Assembly (NCBI GenBank): GCA_002803225.1
Contig: NXFV01000318.1
Location: 1 to 64,000 of the forward strand
Origin: Gamarada debralockiae
Taxonomy: Eukaryota > Ascomycota > Leotiomycetes > Helotiales > Hyphodiscaceae
DNA length: 64,000 nt
Direction: 5' to 3'
Below the pieces are notes generated by a model that saw only the letters and a list, made by a program, of their open reading frames with translations, did no database searches and had not been told where the DNA came from. This document shows, piece after piece, positions 1 to 10,542 of the stretch; the first letter of the stretch is position 1, and each line of letters opens with the position of its first letter. Position numbers and translations under genes: made by a program.

Positions 1-820
1 TAGAGCACCTCCTTAACCCTAGTCCATAGTACTAGAAAGCGGTCGATCGATGTATTTCATACCTTAATTCGACTAGATTTATGGCCCTTGAATATAGCTC
101 TTCGAAGGACGCAAACCCTTCCTTTTCAAGCTCGACTAACAAGCGTGACAACAACGACTCTCCCCTTTTCAAAGGCTTTTCCGACGCCTTCTTCGCAGAC
201 GATATATATACAAGACATAGTACGCAAGGCTGCAAGTACGAGCTCTTTGGAGGTACAACTGATTAGAAGGTAGTAAAACAGAGCTCTGTTTCGACGTCTA
301 CAACTAAAGCTGAACTGCTAGCGGCCTCGACGCTCTGTACCTGGCTACTCTAGTACCAACGATTCTTCGATAATATCAAGCTGAATATCGATCAACAACT
401 CACAGCGTACTGCGATAACCTACAAACAGTTCGATTGATGATGAAGGAGTCTCCGAAGTTGATCACTAAGCTCAAGCATGTGGACATACACTAGCATTGG
501 TTGCGGGAACATACAGCTAAGGGAACCATCAAAATCGAGTGGATTGAGACGTCAGCGATGCCTGCAGATGGCCTTACCAAGCCTCTAAGTACTCAAAAAC
601 ACGCTACGTTCATAAAACAGCTCAATATAGTTGATATTAAAGGCCTATTGGCTCAAATTAGGGATTAGCGTACATGCGTACATGCGATATTGATATGTTG
701 CCAAATACGGCTAGATTGGATTATTTTCCTTGCTCTGTTATACGCTCTTTTAAGCTGTCTATCTATCTCCTTTATTTGGATTCTACAGGTTAATCGATAC
801 CTCTCTAACCTGGGGGGGTG
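1..820 (+). mobile_element. Ty1/copia retrotransposon, 3' end of pol (degenerate)
   Basis: The plus strand encodes a decayed copia-type RNase H. Around 180-266 the frame reads FADDIYTRHSTQG, matching the conserved copia stretch that follows the reverse transcriptase. After a stop it resumes with SSVSTSTTKAELLAAS near 285-330 (the STTEAE motif of copia RNase H). It ends with EWIETSAMPADGLTKPL near 535-585, the usual C-terminal copia motif, and terminates at about 668. In-frame stops (for example near 264, 340 and 493) show that the copy is dead. A G-rich polypurine tract (CTGGGGGGG, about 809-818) lies directly before the LTR, as expected for the plus-strand primer. The 5' part of the element is outside the window. 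The family is clear; the exact subfamily is not. Confidence 0.8.
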
Positions 821-1058
821 TGTCAGATGAGACTAGCTCTAGTTGTTACTATGCGTTGGCATGTGACCAATGTGTCACATGATGAGTCACATAGTAGACT
901 CATCTGTGATTTCTACCTAGTATATGGTTCTGGAGCCTACAGCTGCCTACGACTGCCTATTGTTCAGATTGTTCATATAAGCTTCAATAGCTAGAGTCTT
1001 CACTCCTCAGATATCTATCAATACATGAATTTACCTCATAATATCGTCTGATTCGACA
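821..1058 (+). repeat. Probable 3' LTR of the copia remnant
   Basis: It starts with TGTCAGATGAG directly after the polypurine tract and can end at TCTGATTCGACA, giving TG...CA termini and a 238-bp LTR. The start resembles the terminal motif of the solo LTR at 31555-31688 (TGTCAGATGG when read on the minus strand). The 3' boundary is uncertain because the 5' LTR and its target duplication are outside the window. Confidence 0.55.
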
Positions 1059-1351
1059 GATTTCCCCACCACAGTATGCGCCTAGAAACTCTATTCCTCT
1101 ACATAGGTTCGAAGCTCTAACAGCGATTCAGGGCACCTCAGAGACTAAGATATTGTAGAGGTGCTTTACTCATTAACTTCCATAAAATCAAGACAATATA
1201 CTCCTTGTTACGTGCCTCTAGACCACTCTATCTTCCCCTATCCATGGCTCCATATCTGCGCGCCTTATTATCAACTTGTTCACGTTATGGCTAGTCACTT
1301 ATTTTGATTTTTGCAGTTGAAGAAACGAAAGAGCATTAATCTAAGATCTAC
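1059..1351. other. LTR flank, no gene seen
   Basis: No convincing ORF. The stretch near 1113-1131 (CTCTAACAGCG, then TTCAGGG) resembles sequence beside the solo LTR (31516-31535), so part of this flank may be old retroelement sequence. Confidence 0.4.
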
Positions 1352-2725
1352 TCATTCGCTACCTATCCCAGAAAAACGAGCAGAGCACTCCTCTTTATAT
1401 GCCTTCAACTGCTCGATCTTCATATGTTTTATTAACTCCATCTCTGCCCGCGCTTCATTGTCAAGCCAGTCAACACCAACACTGCCATCATGTAGCGTTG
1501 CCCAATAGACAGCATCAATATCAAAGCTCTTCCTTATCCCATAATCGAACCAGAACCGCCCAGTCCTCCACGAGTCACGCATCCGGGTAGAAAGACGTGG
1601 CCCAGCGGGTTGCTTTTCCCTTGGTTCTGATTTCGATTCTACTCGTTCCACCGCTTGCAAGAACTGCTCCATTCTGGGCTCGTAGCGGGCCAAGAATTCT
1701 TCCATAGTGCGGCGTTCAAGCCACATATCTGGCCCTAGCAGTAACAGCCACCAAGGCGGGTCGTATGCGAACTGGGACGGCATGGTATTTGTAAACTCGA
1801 AATCCAGCACGGCGGTAATTTGGAGGGTTTTCGGGTCTGCGAGCATGTTCGAAGGTTGCAAGTCGTCACAGAAGAGTTTGAACGGACCGGCGTCTTCGAT
1901 GCAGTACTGTGGGATGAGCTGTTTGAACCGATGACGGGCAATGAACCGCCTCTCAGCATCTTCCGGGTCATCGGCAAGGTTGCGCTGGGTCCGAAGGTGG
2001 ATCAGGTGTTCGTTCGCGAGATTCTGGAAGTATTCATTTACAGATGAAAATTGAGCCGTAGGAAATTTGCCGATAGGGTAGCCTGAGACAGTAGCCAACT
2101 CGTTCATGCTGTAGGTTAGGGGCCTTCCAGTAACAGACCATGTATTCGAAGCGGGGTCCTCTGAGATAGCTCCAATGCCAGTGAAATCAAGTTCAGAAAG
2201 CTGAACCAAGTAATCGGCGATTTGATCATAGATAATGTCTAATGTTGTACTATCGATGTCCGTGTTTAGAACAACGTCCTCTTGATCATGTTCAGTCGGT
2301 TGCTTCAAGATAGTCGATAACCGCGTCCCATCAATATAATCCATAATAATGAACGGCCCTAATTGTTGTGGGCTCTCCTCAGTTAGACCCCAGCTGATCA
2401 CACGAGGGAGAGGAATGGTGGTGTTTTTGCTGAGGTATTTCATGAACTGGACCTCGTTCGTGACCTTTTCGTCCATAAGAGCTATAGCTGTGTGCCCCGG
2501 TTTTGGGAACCGAATAATGGCGTTCGGTCCTCCATCGCTGAATCTAATGCAGATGCTGAGGTTGAAGGAACCCTTGAGATAGCGAACAAACTCTCCAGTT
2601 TTACCTCCTTCCCGGCGACTTGCAGCAAAAGTTACTATTTCATCGCTTAAGGCGAAGACCTTTTCCAACCAAGCCTTCCATTCATCATCGCCGTCGGTCT
2701 CGGCTATCTCGTCGAAAACAGCCAT
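1352..2725 (-). CDS. APH/choline-kinase-like phosphotransferase family protein
   Basis: An uninterrupted 457-aa minus-strand ORF. The start is the ATG at 2725 in a good context (AAAATGG); an in-frame GTG six bases upstream is not a plausible eukaryotic start. The fold is that of the aminoglycoside-phosphotransferase family, which fungi have in many copies. The N-lobe contains FIIMDYIDGTRLS (about residue 125). The Brenner-type catalytic loop is FCDDLQPSN, with Asp288 and Asn293. The Mg2+-binding segment is VLDFEFTN, with Asp308. The first position of the loop, usually His, is Cys286; such substitutions occur in the fungal family, so activity is possible. Substrate unknown. Length is normal for fungal members (about 400-500 aa). 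It is cytosolic by default, with no signal peptide or membrane segment, and lies alone beside retroelement debris. Confidence 0.85.
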   Translation of the reverse strand: MAVFDEIAETDGDDEWKAWLEKVFALSDEIVTFAASRREGGKTGEFVRYLKGSFNLSICIRFSDGGPNAIIRFPKPGHTAIALMDEKVTNEVQFMKYLSKNTTIPLPRVISWGLTEESPQQLGPFIIMDYIDGTRLSTILKQPTEHDQEDVVLNTDIDSTTLDIIYDQIADYLVQLSELDFTGIGAISEDPASNTWSVTGRPLTYSMNELATVSGYPIGKFPTAQFSSVNEYFQNLANEHLIHLRTQRNLADDPEDAERRFIARHRFKQLIPQYCIEDAGPFKLFCDDLQPSNMLADPKTLQITAVLDFEFTNTMPSQFAYDPPWWLLLLGPDMWLERRTMEEFLARYEPRMEQFLQAVERVESKSEPREKQPAGPRLSTRMRDSWRTGRFWFDYGIRKSFDIDAVYWATLHDGSVGVDWLDNEARAEMELIKHMKIEQLKAYKEECSARFSGIGSE

Positions 2726-3424
2726 TTTCACAGTGGTGTTGAGCCGACGAGTGGGATGCTGGGTGAGAATGTAATCTGTTGGATTTGCCTCTAATTACTG
2801 GGCGGCATGCTTACTAGTTTCTCACGTGATTGTTACTCTGCCAGTGAAAAGTGACGACGGGAGATAGTTTACTTGGCGAAGCCACCGTCTCCGACCAATC
2901 AAGTCATGATACTACTTCTATGCTGGAGGAAGCTGACAGTCAATCAAGCCGTGTTGGTTCGCGAGATGTTACCCTTGATACTTCACTGTCTCAGAGGATC
3001 GACGGGAAAGCATTTAAAAAGCCAAAGAAAAGGGCTCGGCCCGTAGAACTACACCAATCTCAAGACGCTGGTTGAAGATGGGAACGCTGTCAAGGTGATT
3101 GGCTGTTTGGGAAAGGAGGTAAATACATAGGCGAGGCGAGGACCTGGGAGCATTTGCTTGCTATAAAGTTTTGGGGAAATCTGTATGATACAATGAAGCA
3201 AAATGACTGATTTGTATGGTTAACCCCGCAGTTGTTTTTGATCAAAGACGTTGCTGGGCCTAGCAGGTAGATGAGGAACCTCCACCTCTCCTTCTTTCCC
3301 TCCCTCCCTCCCATCTCTTCCCCTGCCCGTTCTCCCACCTGATGTATACAGCTTCAGTTCTCCTCATCAGTTGAAGACGCTCAGTTAGTTTCTCGGCTCG
3401 CAAAGGGGTCGAGCTGCTTGCTGT
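2726..3424. other. Intergenic; one unsupported small ORF
   Basis: A 74-aa plus-strand ORF at 2851-3075, Ser/Asp-rich with a basic KKPKKRAR tail, is open. It has no recognisable domain and starts with GTG rather than ATG. It may be a remnant exon or chance. On the plus strand, 3285-3330 is very C/T-rich. No other feature seen. Confidence 0.3.
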
Positions 3425-4510
3425 CTATGTCCGGGGGAAGGCTATTCGACCCTGGGCCAGACTATGTTCTTTCTTGTATGCCAGCAAGCGCTGCTCGTCC
3501 AGGTCTGACCATCGGCTCCTGCTTGTTCGTGCTCGAACGGGCCTGTTCGGCCTTGCAAGAACCTCCATCACTTGAATCGTCATCATCGCCGCTGCTTGAC
3601 AGTTCGACCTTCTCCGATACAGGAGCCCCAACGCCAATGAAGCAATCGGCTGCTCTACCAGTTCAAGAACGACCGGTCCCTGTACGAGGTCGCTTTTTGA
3701 ATTTTGTCGAACAGCGCACCCGGATAGACCCTTCACTCCGGTTAGGGAGGGCAGCAAAGATGTATTCCCACGAGCGGCCTTCGTTCCACATCTGGACCAG
3801 CTTTATATCGTCTTCTACCCATGAAACCCTGCTCTTCTTTGGCTTCAACGGTGCTTGGTGTATCTTAGAATGTTCAGCAGCGTCGTGATTGATATCCAAT
3901 GCGTTGGGATCAATCGGTAAGCGAAGATGTTCCGAGATCGATGGCAGTTTGAACTCAAGATTGTACGTCATATCATTCCCAATCCTGATGCGTTTGAGGA
4001 AGCCTTGGAAGGGCCATTCCTGATACTCAGCAACTGGTACTGTCTCTGATGCTACAGACGGGCTTCGAGAAGGTCGCGAGGCATGCTGGTGGCTATTATC
4101 GACGAAGGTCGACGGACATTCGTAATCAACCTGAGGCTGCGTGTCGTCAATCTCAGGTGTGGCGGTCGACAACGCCACAAGGGGGGCAGGCTGTCCGACG
4201 TGGAGCTCTGGGGTGTGCCCTCGGGAGGTGGTTGGAGTCACGGCAGGCGCTGAGCGTGGCTTTCGTCTCTTTGCAGGTCGTGGGTCCTCGTCGCTTGTAT
4301 CGCAGGCGTTGTGATTACTATCGGTGTTCGCGGAATAGTGGGTGTCGCTGCTGATCTCTGTATGCGCTTCTTGGTGCCCTCGCTTCCGCGTCGCAGGCTC
4401 CAGCGCCGGGTCAGCTGGGGCAGAGGAGCTTCGAGAAGCTCGTAACGCATGGCAGTGCTCGTCTCTGATCGGAGTTGCTGAATGTCTAAGAAGAACCTCA
4501 CGCTGTACTT
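3425..4510 (-). pseudogene. Myb/SANT-like DNA-binding protein, 3' part, frameshifted
   Basis: The minus-strand frame from about 4510 to 3663 is open but has no ATG at its head. It encodes a Ser/Pro-rich basic segment, then EWPFQGFLKRIRIGN and NLEFKLPSISEHLRLP, then a Myb/SANT repeat. The repeat runs SRVSWVEDDIKLVQMW, GRSWEYIF, ALPNRSEGSIRVR, with the spaced Trp residues of the fold. It stops at 3663. A second Myb helix (RSRWSDLDEQRLLAYKKE) is only readable in another frame at about 3440-3530, linked by an acidic stretch in a third frame. That needs at least one frameshift, so the gene is broken. The upstream half of the same gene is probably at 5443-6534. A functional gene with odd introns is less likely because no splice pair that I could find restores the second repeat. 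Confidence 0.6.
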
Positions 4511-5442
4511 AGCTTAAGGGATAGGGAGAAGACGCTGTTCGAGATATATTCCATTAGTAACCTATTCCTTAAGGTTTCCAAAACGGGGTATTTAGTTACC
4601 TTTAAGCTTAGCGACTAACATAGGGCTAAGTAAGATTCTTAATTGATCTTTAGTGATCTAGGGGTTATCAAGACCAAGCGCATCAACTAGGTACTCGAAA
4701 AATTTTCTGCCTTTGTATAGGCTAGAGCGTATCTCGCGAACTCGGAAAATGTTTATTTCTGTCTGTAGAGCTAAATTTTGAGAGTATAGTTCGTAAGGCG
4801 GCTATAGTATTAACATTCGTACGTCGTCTTCATTGAACTAAGAGTCTGACCTGTTTGGATATTCCTCCTATACGACTCGGTATTAGGTTGTTTTTGTCTG
4901 GCGTCTAGCAAGCTACCGAGCTCGTACCCTATGTAGTCGAAAACGGTGCTCGTCGATCTCGGGGATCTTAGGTTACGCAGCTAGCAAAGCCTTAGTGGCT
5001 TCCTTGTCTTTAGGGTCGTCTGCGACGTCAACGTCGACTAAGTCTTACTAATTACCTACAGCTAGCTGCCCGAGCTCTTCCTTCTGTGCTACAAGCTCTT
5101 CCTACTACTATATCGCTATAGTACCCCCTTCTACTACTACCTAAGTCTCCCGCTACTCCTAATACTTAAGGTCCTAAGCTAGGGTATTACGTCGAGAAGT
5201 ATCTCGCAGCTCTTTTAGTCTGCCACCAGCGGTTTCGCTGTGTTCCTGACTCTGGATCCCGTCCTGTGGTGCCTCGATTAAGCGAGGACTTGAGGAGGTA
5301 GGTATACCGGCCGATAATGACTTCACTTGTTGCTCTTCTAAAGCCAACCCTAGTTCTTTCTTTAGTTTAGCTACGTTTTTATTAGTCTATCTATTATCGC
5401 CGCTGTTAGAAGGCTTAGGGAGGAAGTAGAGCGCAGACTCTA
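4511..5442. other. Stop-rich, RIP-like middle of the broken Myb-like gene
   Basis: Dense in TAG/CTA/TAC steps and stops in all frames. Parts of the minus strand still read as protein, for example LKKELGLALEEQQVK and RLIEAPQDGIQSQEH near 5160-5370. These are in the same order as would link the two flanking halves. The pattern fits C-to-T decay of a repeat by repeat-induced point mutation. Inference only; no intact copy is available to compare. Confidence 0.45.
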
Positions 5443-6534
5443 CTAACGTGCTCTGAGTGATATCGTCAACACCTTGCTGGTGGGTCTGATCTTGTAGTGG
5501 CTTGGAGGATTGGGAAAGGGTCTGGGATTGGGCTTTTGCGGGAGCAGAAGGCACGTCGTGCCGCTCACAAGACCCAAGCCCCGGGGCTGGCTCCTCAATG
5601 CCATACCATGGATCTGAGTGATATCGTCAACACCTTGCTGGTGGGTCTGATCTTGTAGTGGCTTGGAGGATTGGGAAAGGGTCTGGGATTGGGCTTTTGC
5701 GGGAGCAGAAGGCACGTCGTGCCGCTCACAAGACCCAAGCCCCGGGGCTGGCTCCTCAATGCCATACCATGGACCGGATGCATCAATGGACTCTGTCGAC
5801 GTTAAGGCGAGTTCTGGGGTTGCGAATGTATCATGCAGACTCGCGTCCGGTTCAATATACCCAGTACCGACATCGCCAGAAGCGCCTTCGGCCTCATCCC
5901 AAGTACATGCGTCATCTGAGTCGTCAGTATCGAGAATCACTGGCTGGTCTTCATATAATTAGCAGACTGCTTCTGAGCATGAGAGACAGCCGGTGCACCT
6001 GCCTTGACTACCACCGAGATGTTCACCTGACCCTGATTGTGTTCCTGATACTGATTGTGTTCGGTTGACTTGCAGTCCAGCCCAGTGAAGAGCTGGCTGT
6101 TGACGCTGAAGGGTGAATCCGGCGTTCGAGGCCTCAGTTGAGATCTTTGGACGTAGAGTTGCCCGAGACTACTCCTTGAGAGATGGAAGATCGTCGTCTG
6201 ATTCATCGTCACTGTCAGCAGGAGCGCACAGAACGAATTCACTTTTGGTGTAGCTTGTCCACGTACCTTCAGCTCTCGCTGCCGTATTTCTCTCTATCAC
6301 AATTTGAGATCTAGAACGGGAAAAAGTGGCTGTAGGTCTGTGTATTCTCTGGCTGCCGCTAGCATTGAGTGAAGGGATTAAACGGCTGGGTTCAGAAGAC
6401 CAGAGAGTATTTCTGTCGTAGAATGGTGGGTTTGATAGGGGTTCAGAAGGCCAGGGGGTATTTCTATAGTAGAATAGCGGGTTTGATGGGGGAAATGTAA
6501 ATTGAACAAATTGCGTGCTCTCAAGGGCAGCCAT
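5443..6534 (-). pseudogene. Probable 5' part of the broken Myb-like gene
   Basis: The minus-strand ATG at 6534 opens an ORF with two copies of a 17-aa unit (NPLFYYRNTPWPSEP and NPPFYDRNTLWSSEP; a 51-bp DNA repeat at about 6392-6493). An acidic stretch, DSDDESDDDLPSLKE, follows and stops at 6169. A second open stretch in another frame starts near 5940 with VILDTDDSDDACTW and runs into GPWYGIEEPAPGLG. It is then broken by the 161-bp tandem duplication, after which the repeated peptide is read in a shifted frame to a stop at 5443. I infer that this and the 3425-4510 remnant were one gene. No enzymatic domain is recognisable. Confidence 0.45.
5452..5773. repeat. Perfect 161-bp tandem direct duplication (2 copies)
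   Basis: Copy 1 is 5452-5612 and copy 2 is 5613-5773, identical base for base (TCTGAGTGATATCG ... CATACCATGGA). The unit is not a multiple of three and shifts the reading frame of the gene it sits in. Confidence 0.95.
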
Positions 6535-9500
6535 CACAAAACGAAGTGGGCAAAGGAGAAAACCAGTTTGAGCGTATGTCAAATATCCAGCGAGGGGAAT
6601 TGAGCGGCTTAAGTGGTAATCCGTGAGCGCCTGCCTGTCGAAATTAGACTGGTCTCGTCCACACATGAGTTTGCCGCTCGCAACTGCCGTATGCTGTCCT
6701 GAAATCAACCTGATCCTGCGCATGAAATCTCAGCCCCTCCAGGCTCCTGCCAGGACTCATTCATCATACAATCCCCAGCGTCCCTCGGCTTCACCGAAGA
6801 TCGAGAAATCGGCCTATGATCAGTCCAACCCTGCTCGAAATCCAATCCACCACACCCATCGCGTGGAGCTTGCGGTTATCTCCGCGTAGCTGAGCCCGAA
6901 CGACCTTCTCTTTGCAGAATTGAGACTCTGTGGCGTAGATTATGCCGTGCCCATTCTAGCAGCGCCCTGAGCCAAAGGATCCGCGGAATAGCCTTCAATT
7001 ACCAGATCCATCTTTCCCATGTGCAACGACCGCGGATCGAGCTCCTTCCGAGGTCGTATGATCTGCTTCCACGCAATCTTCCACGTCAGCCTGCCTGCTT
7101 GTGACCCATTCTCCCAACGCCGGCGTTTCGTATTCGGTCCATAGGATGCTCAGCCGGAGCTTCGATACTGCCATTGTCATGCAGATTGTCATCTGCCACA
7201 GCCACGGTTGGCAGAAATCGGTCCTTCTCGTCACAGATCAGCCCAGATCAAGGCATACAGCGGATGTCGTCGTCTCACCGGCCCAAGGGAGCTCATCGAG
7301 ATCCTTCCCTTAACGCGTAATACCACGGGGCAGCCAGGCAGAAGCCGGCTACGTCGTCGTGAGGCATTTTTTCCATTGGCCAGGTCATATCGCATGAAGG
7401 GAATGCCAAGGGCAAGCCTCCACTGTCGCGGTCACCGAGGGAGGCATTGCCGCGAGGATTGTGATGGTGCGACAGCGAGAAGAGGGCAGCGAGCTGAGCC
7501 CACGCCTGTATCTCAGGCAATGCGATGCCATCCAGAGGAATGATCGCCGTCGCGACAGTCACAAGCATCGAATCCAGAGTGGCAGATCGAGGAGGATCGA
7601 GGCAGCTGGCTTCAAACCGGCCGTGCCGTCAAGGCTTTTCAGCTGTGATGGGGCGTTCTGAGTGGGTCTCGGTGGAGGGTCGATGGCGCATGACGAGGTC
7701 AAACGGCCGAGCGAGGGGTGTTGGGAAAGGATTGAAGAAGAAGATGGTCGAGCAGCGGGGAGCGCGAACTTTTATAGATGTTGAAAGCGGCGGCTGGCCC
7801 GTGCACGCACCTTTCCTGAAGTAGAGGGTCGCTAAACCCGGGGGGGCAAACCGCAGTACTGAGATTATAAAATAAAAAAGTTTAGAAAATTAGCTTTAAG
7901 ATAAAGTTAGTCTTGTTTTAATATCTGTTATATTCATTTTATTTATGAAGCTTTAAAGTGAAGCTAGGGGCAGTTTGAAGTGGCGAACACTAACCGGAAC
8001 CGATTGTACATATGTACGAGCTGTACAGAGCTCTATATATACAGGCTCTACCGCAGGTAGAACTGGAATAAGAATTATGTCAAGTACACCTGAAATATCA
8101 CTTCCCCAAAGATCTTTTACTAGCGTCCACGTGACCCTGCCCTCCCCCACTATACCATAATCAGACAAAACGTCGCTAATGCTTACTCCACGTGAATAGT
8201 GGGGACAATTTCGACAATCTTATTGGACAGGAATGCGAGCTTAAGGGATTGGTTAGCTCTCGACGGCTGAGAATAGTGTCGACCCCCGACATACAAAAAA
8301 AGAGATCATTCACACTGGTTGTGGATATCGGGAGACTGCTGCCTTTCTATCTACTTAATGCAATAAAGCAGATAAGATTTATGCGGCTGAAAATATTGAT
8401 ATTAGTGCCATATTGACGAGCTTGGCAACCTGTCAGCCCTTACCGCAGACGGCGGCTTCAAACCTGAAGTTGGAGGTCTGTTTCTCTTGTAAAGACAGTA
8501 AAAGAGGAGGAGCGATGAGAGTTCCAGTATACTCTCAGTCTAGGTTTCTCCAACCTCTGAAGATGCACAGCAGAGTGATTCGTAAAACGTTGATCATGTC
8601 TGACAACCCCGACGTTGCCGGCTCCCTCGGTCCTTAATGTAGGAGCAATCGTAAGATAACACATGCAGCAAATTCGAAATAGATAATATAACTAAAACCA
8701 CTTCCACTTGCGAGCAGGATGATCATTTTGGGAAATGATATGTAGACGTCAGTGAGAAGCAGATGCTTTCGATCCATGGGATATGCACTATTGCGGTCTA
8801 TGTCACGTGATCATTGGGTTGTGAAATAGGACGAAGCAGGCAGCTTTACCTATAACTTACTCAAGCAAAGCAAATCCGGGGACGAACTGATTATCAGGAA
8901 ATGTATACGAAGGTGAGGCAGGTAAGAGAAGTGTAATGGCCGCCACGCTGCGCTGCGAAGCTTCGGACCAGACCGGTGGTAGCCACAGCACATCAGTCGA
9001 CATGGTGCAGATGCGAGTACGAACTTTGGAACTCTCCAAGGACAACCATTTACCTTCTTTGGATCTTTTTTGGGGGCGATTCATACATGACTAGTCTTCA
9101 GGTCCTCAGCCACAAGGAACTTTGACTTCCCGTCCTGGGGGAGGAATCAAGTGGATGTCACTGGCCCCTTTGACCTTTAAATGCCACGCGCTGACGAGGA
9201 TTAAGGTGTGAAAGAAAGGTTTGATCTTCTTCGGTTGGAACAAGGCCGTGCAGAATTTGCTTCGAAACATGGAGATGCTTGTTCCATAACACGCCCATAT
9301 GAGCGAGTAAGAGGTGTGCGACGAAACAAACATGTTGTAGGTGGCATTGCGCGAGCTTTAGATGATCAAGGAACAACTGGAGTTTGACATTCACGTATTC
9401 GCCATTCTTCAAAATCTGGGATTGATAACTTGTCTCTATGACCGAAGCTTTGATTTTGTAGAGTCTCATTTGGATATGAAGCACTGAAAATCCACAAGCG

Positions 9501-9829
9501 AGGAGTTCGAGACGTTGGTGACATGGGGTCGAAGATTGATAGGTTGTCGCAGCGACAAACGATTTAGGCGACCTCGATTTAGAAGTGCTCGCTGCAAATC
9601 ATTCTATGTCGAGTGTCGTCAACGGCGGCAGGGGCTACAGAACCTGCCATCTAGGGAAACTCTAGATTCCGGTTGAAGATTGGCATCCTTTGAAGAATGA
9701 CAGCCAACGTCTCAAGGAAGAAATGATGCTTTCGTGACATTTCACCACTCTCTTGATCGTCGCCACCTCGTATCTTTGATAATCGTAGGGAGTAGATATT
9801 GCCAACGCCTTTTCTTTCCCCAATCTAGT
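6535..9829. other. Long stretch without a recognisable gene
   Basis: Only short overlapping ORFs under about 110 codons, none with a recognisable domain. 6990-7570 is relatively GC-rich and has minus-strand ORFs at 6995-7234 and 7293-7568 that may be decayed coding sequence, but I cannot name them. 7860-7960 is A/T-rich. 8007-8040 has small dyads (TGTACATATGTACGA, GTACAGAGCTC). Confidence 0.4.
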
Positions 9830-10542
9830 TTATCCATAGCACTTGGTCCCTTCAGCTGAAAGGGAAGGAAGAAATCGAACGCCACAGGGTCCGTAATCAC
9901 GAATCAACCCCGGCCCGCATGTGAGTGCTGCACAGCCCCGTTCCCCATTGCGACGCACACCAACCCATACAGGTTTAGAGGATTCCCCACCACCACCACC
10001 GAAAATACCTGGTAAGGGACGTAACTTGGTTCTGGATTCAAGGCTCAGCTCTGTTCCTACAAACCCTCTTTTCTCCCGGAAAGCAGAAAAGAAGAGAAAT
10101 TGCAATTCCCATGTCCATATTAAACTTTTACGTTTATATTTCGGACATTGCCCCATTTTAGAGTCTCGTTTCCTGATTCCGCGCCGTCCCTGGTCGAGCG
10201 CGGTTCCAAGTAATCCAGCGTCTCGCACAGCAACCGTTTCGAACACTCCAGCCTGCCACCACTCTGTAACTTCAACGCTCAACTGTTGAGAGATTGCGTC
10301 CGAATTGCACATCAGCAGAGTTCTATAGACGAATATACACCCTGAGTCCTCGTATATCCCAACCAAAGTTTATGCAGAATTCATGATTGCGACGAGCCGA
10401 CTATTCCATCTGCACACTATCAGGGCCGGACCTCGCAAAACAAACATTGGACAAAACCAACACTCGACATCGATTGAACAATTGAACGACTTCACGACTC
10501 TCGAATTTCTCCCAGGCGGTCCTCCGCCGTTCTATCGCCATC
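9830..10542 (+). promoter_or_regulatory. Upstream/5' leader region of the NIPA-like gene, with an overlapping uORF
   Basis: C/T- and A-rich leader-type sequence (CCACCACCACCACC near 9989) precedes the transporter start at 10543. An ATG at 10383 opens a 69-codon reading frame that ends at 10592, overlapping the main start out of frame. If the transcript starts upstream of 10383 this uORF could dampen translation. The transcript start is not known. Confidence 0.35.

Noticed and set aside
3418..3888. 156-aa plus-strand ORF
   Set aside because: Antisense shadow of the Myb-like remnant, which shows recognisable motifs on the minus strand.
6995..7568. Possible minus-strand gene in the 7-kb region
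   Set aside because: Two short ORFs without ATG-led continuity, domain or convincing splice join; not enough to annotate as a gene.
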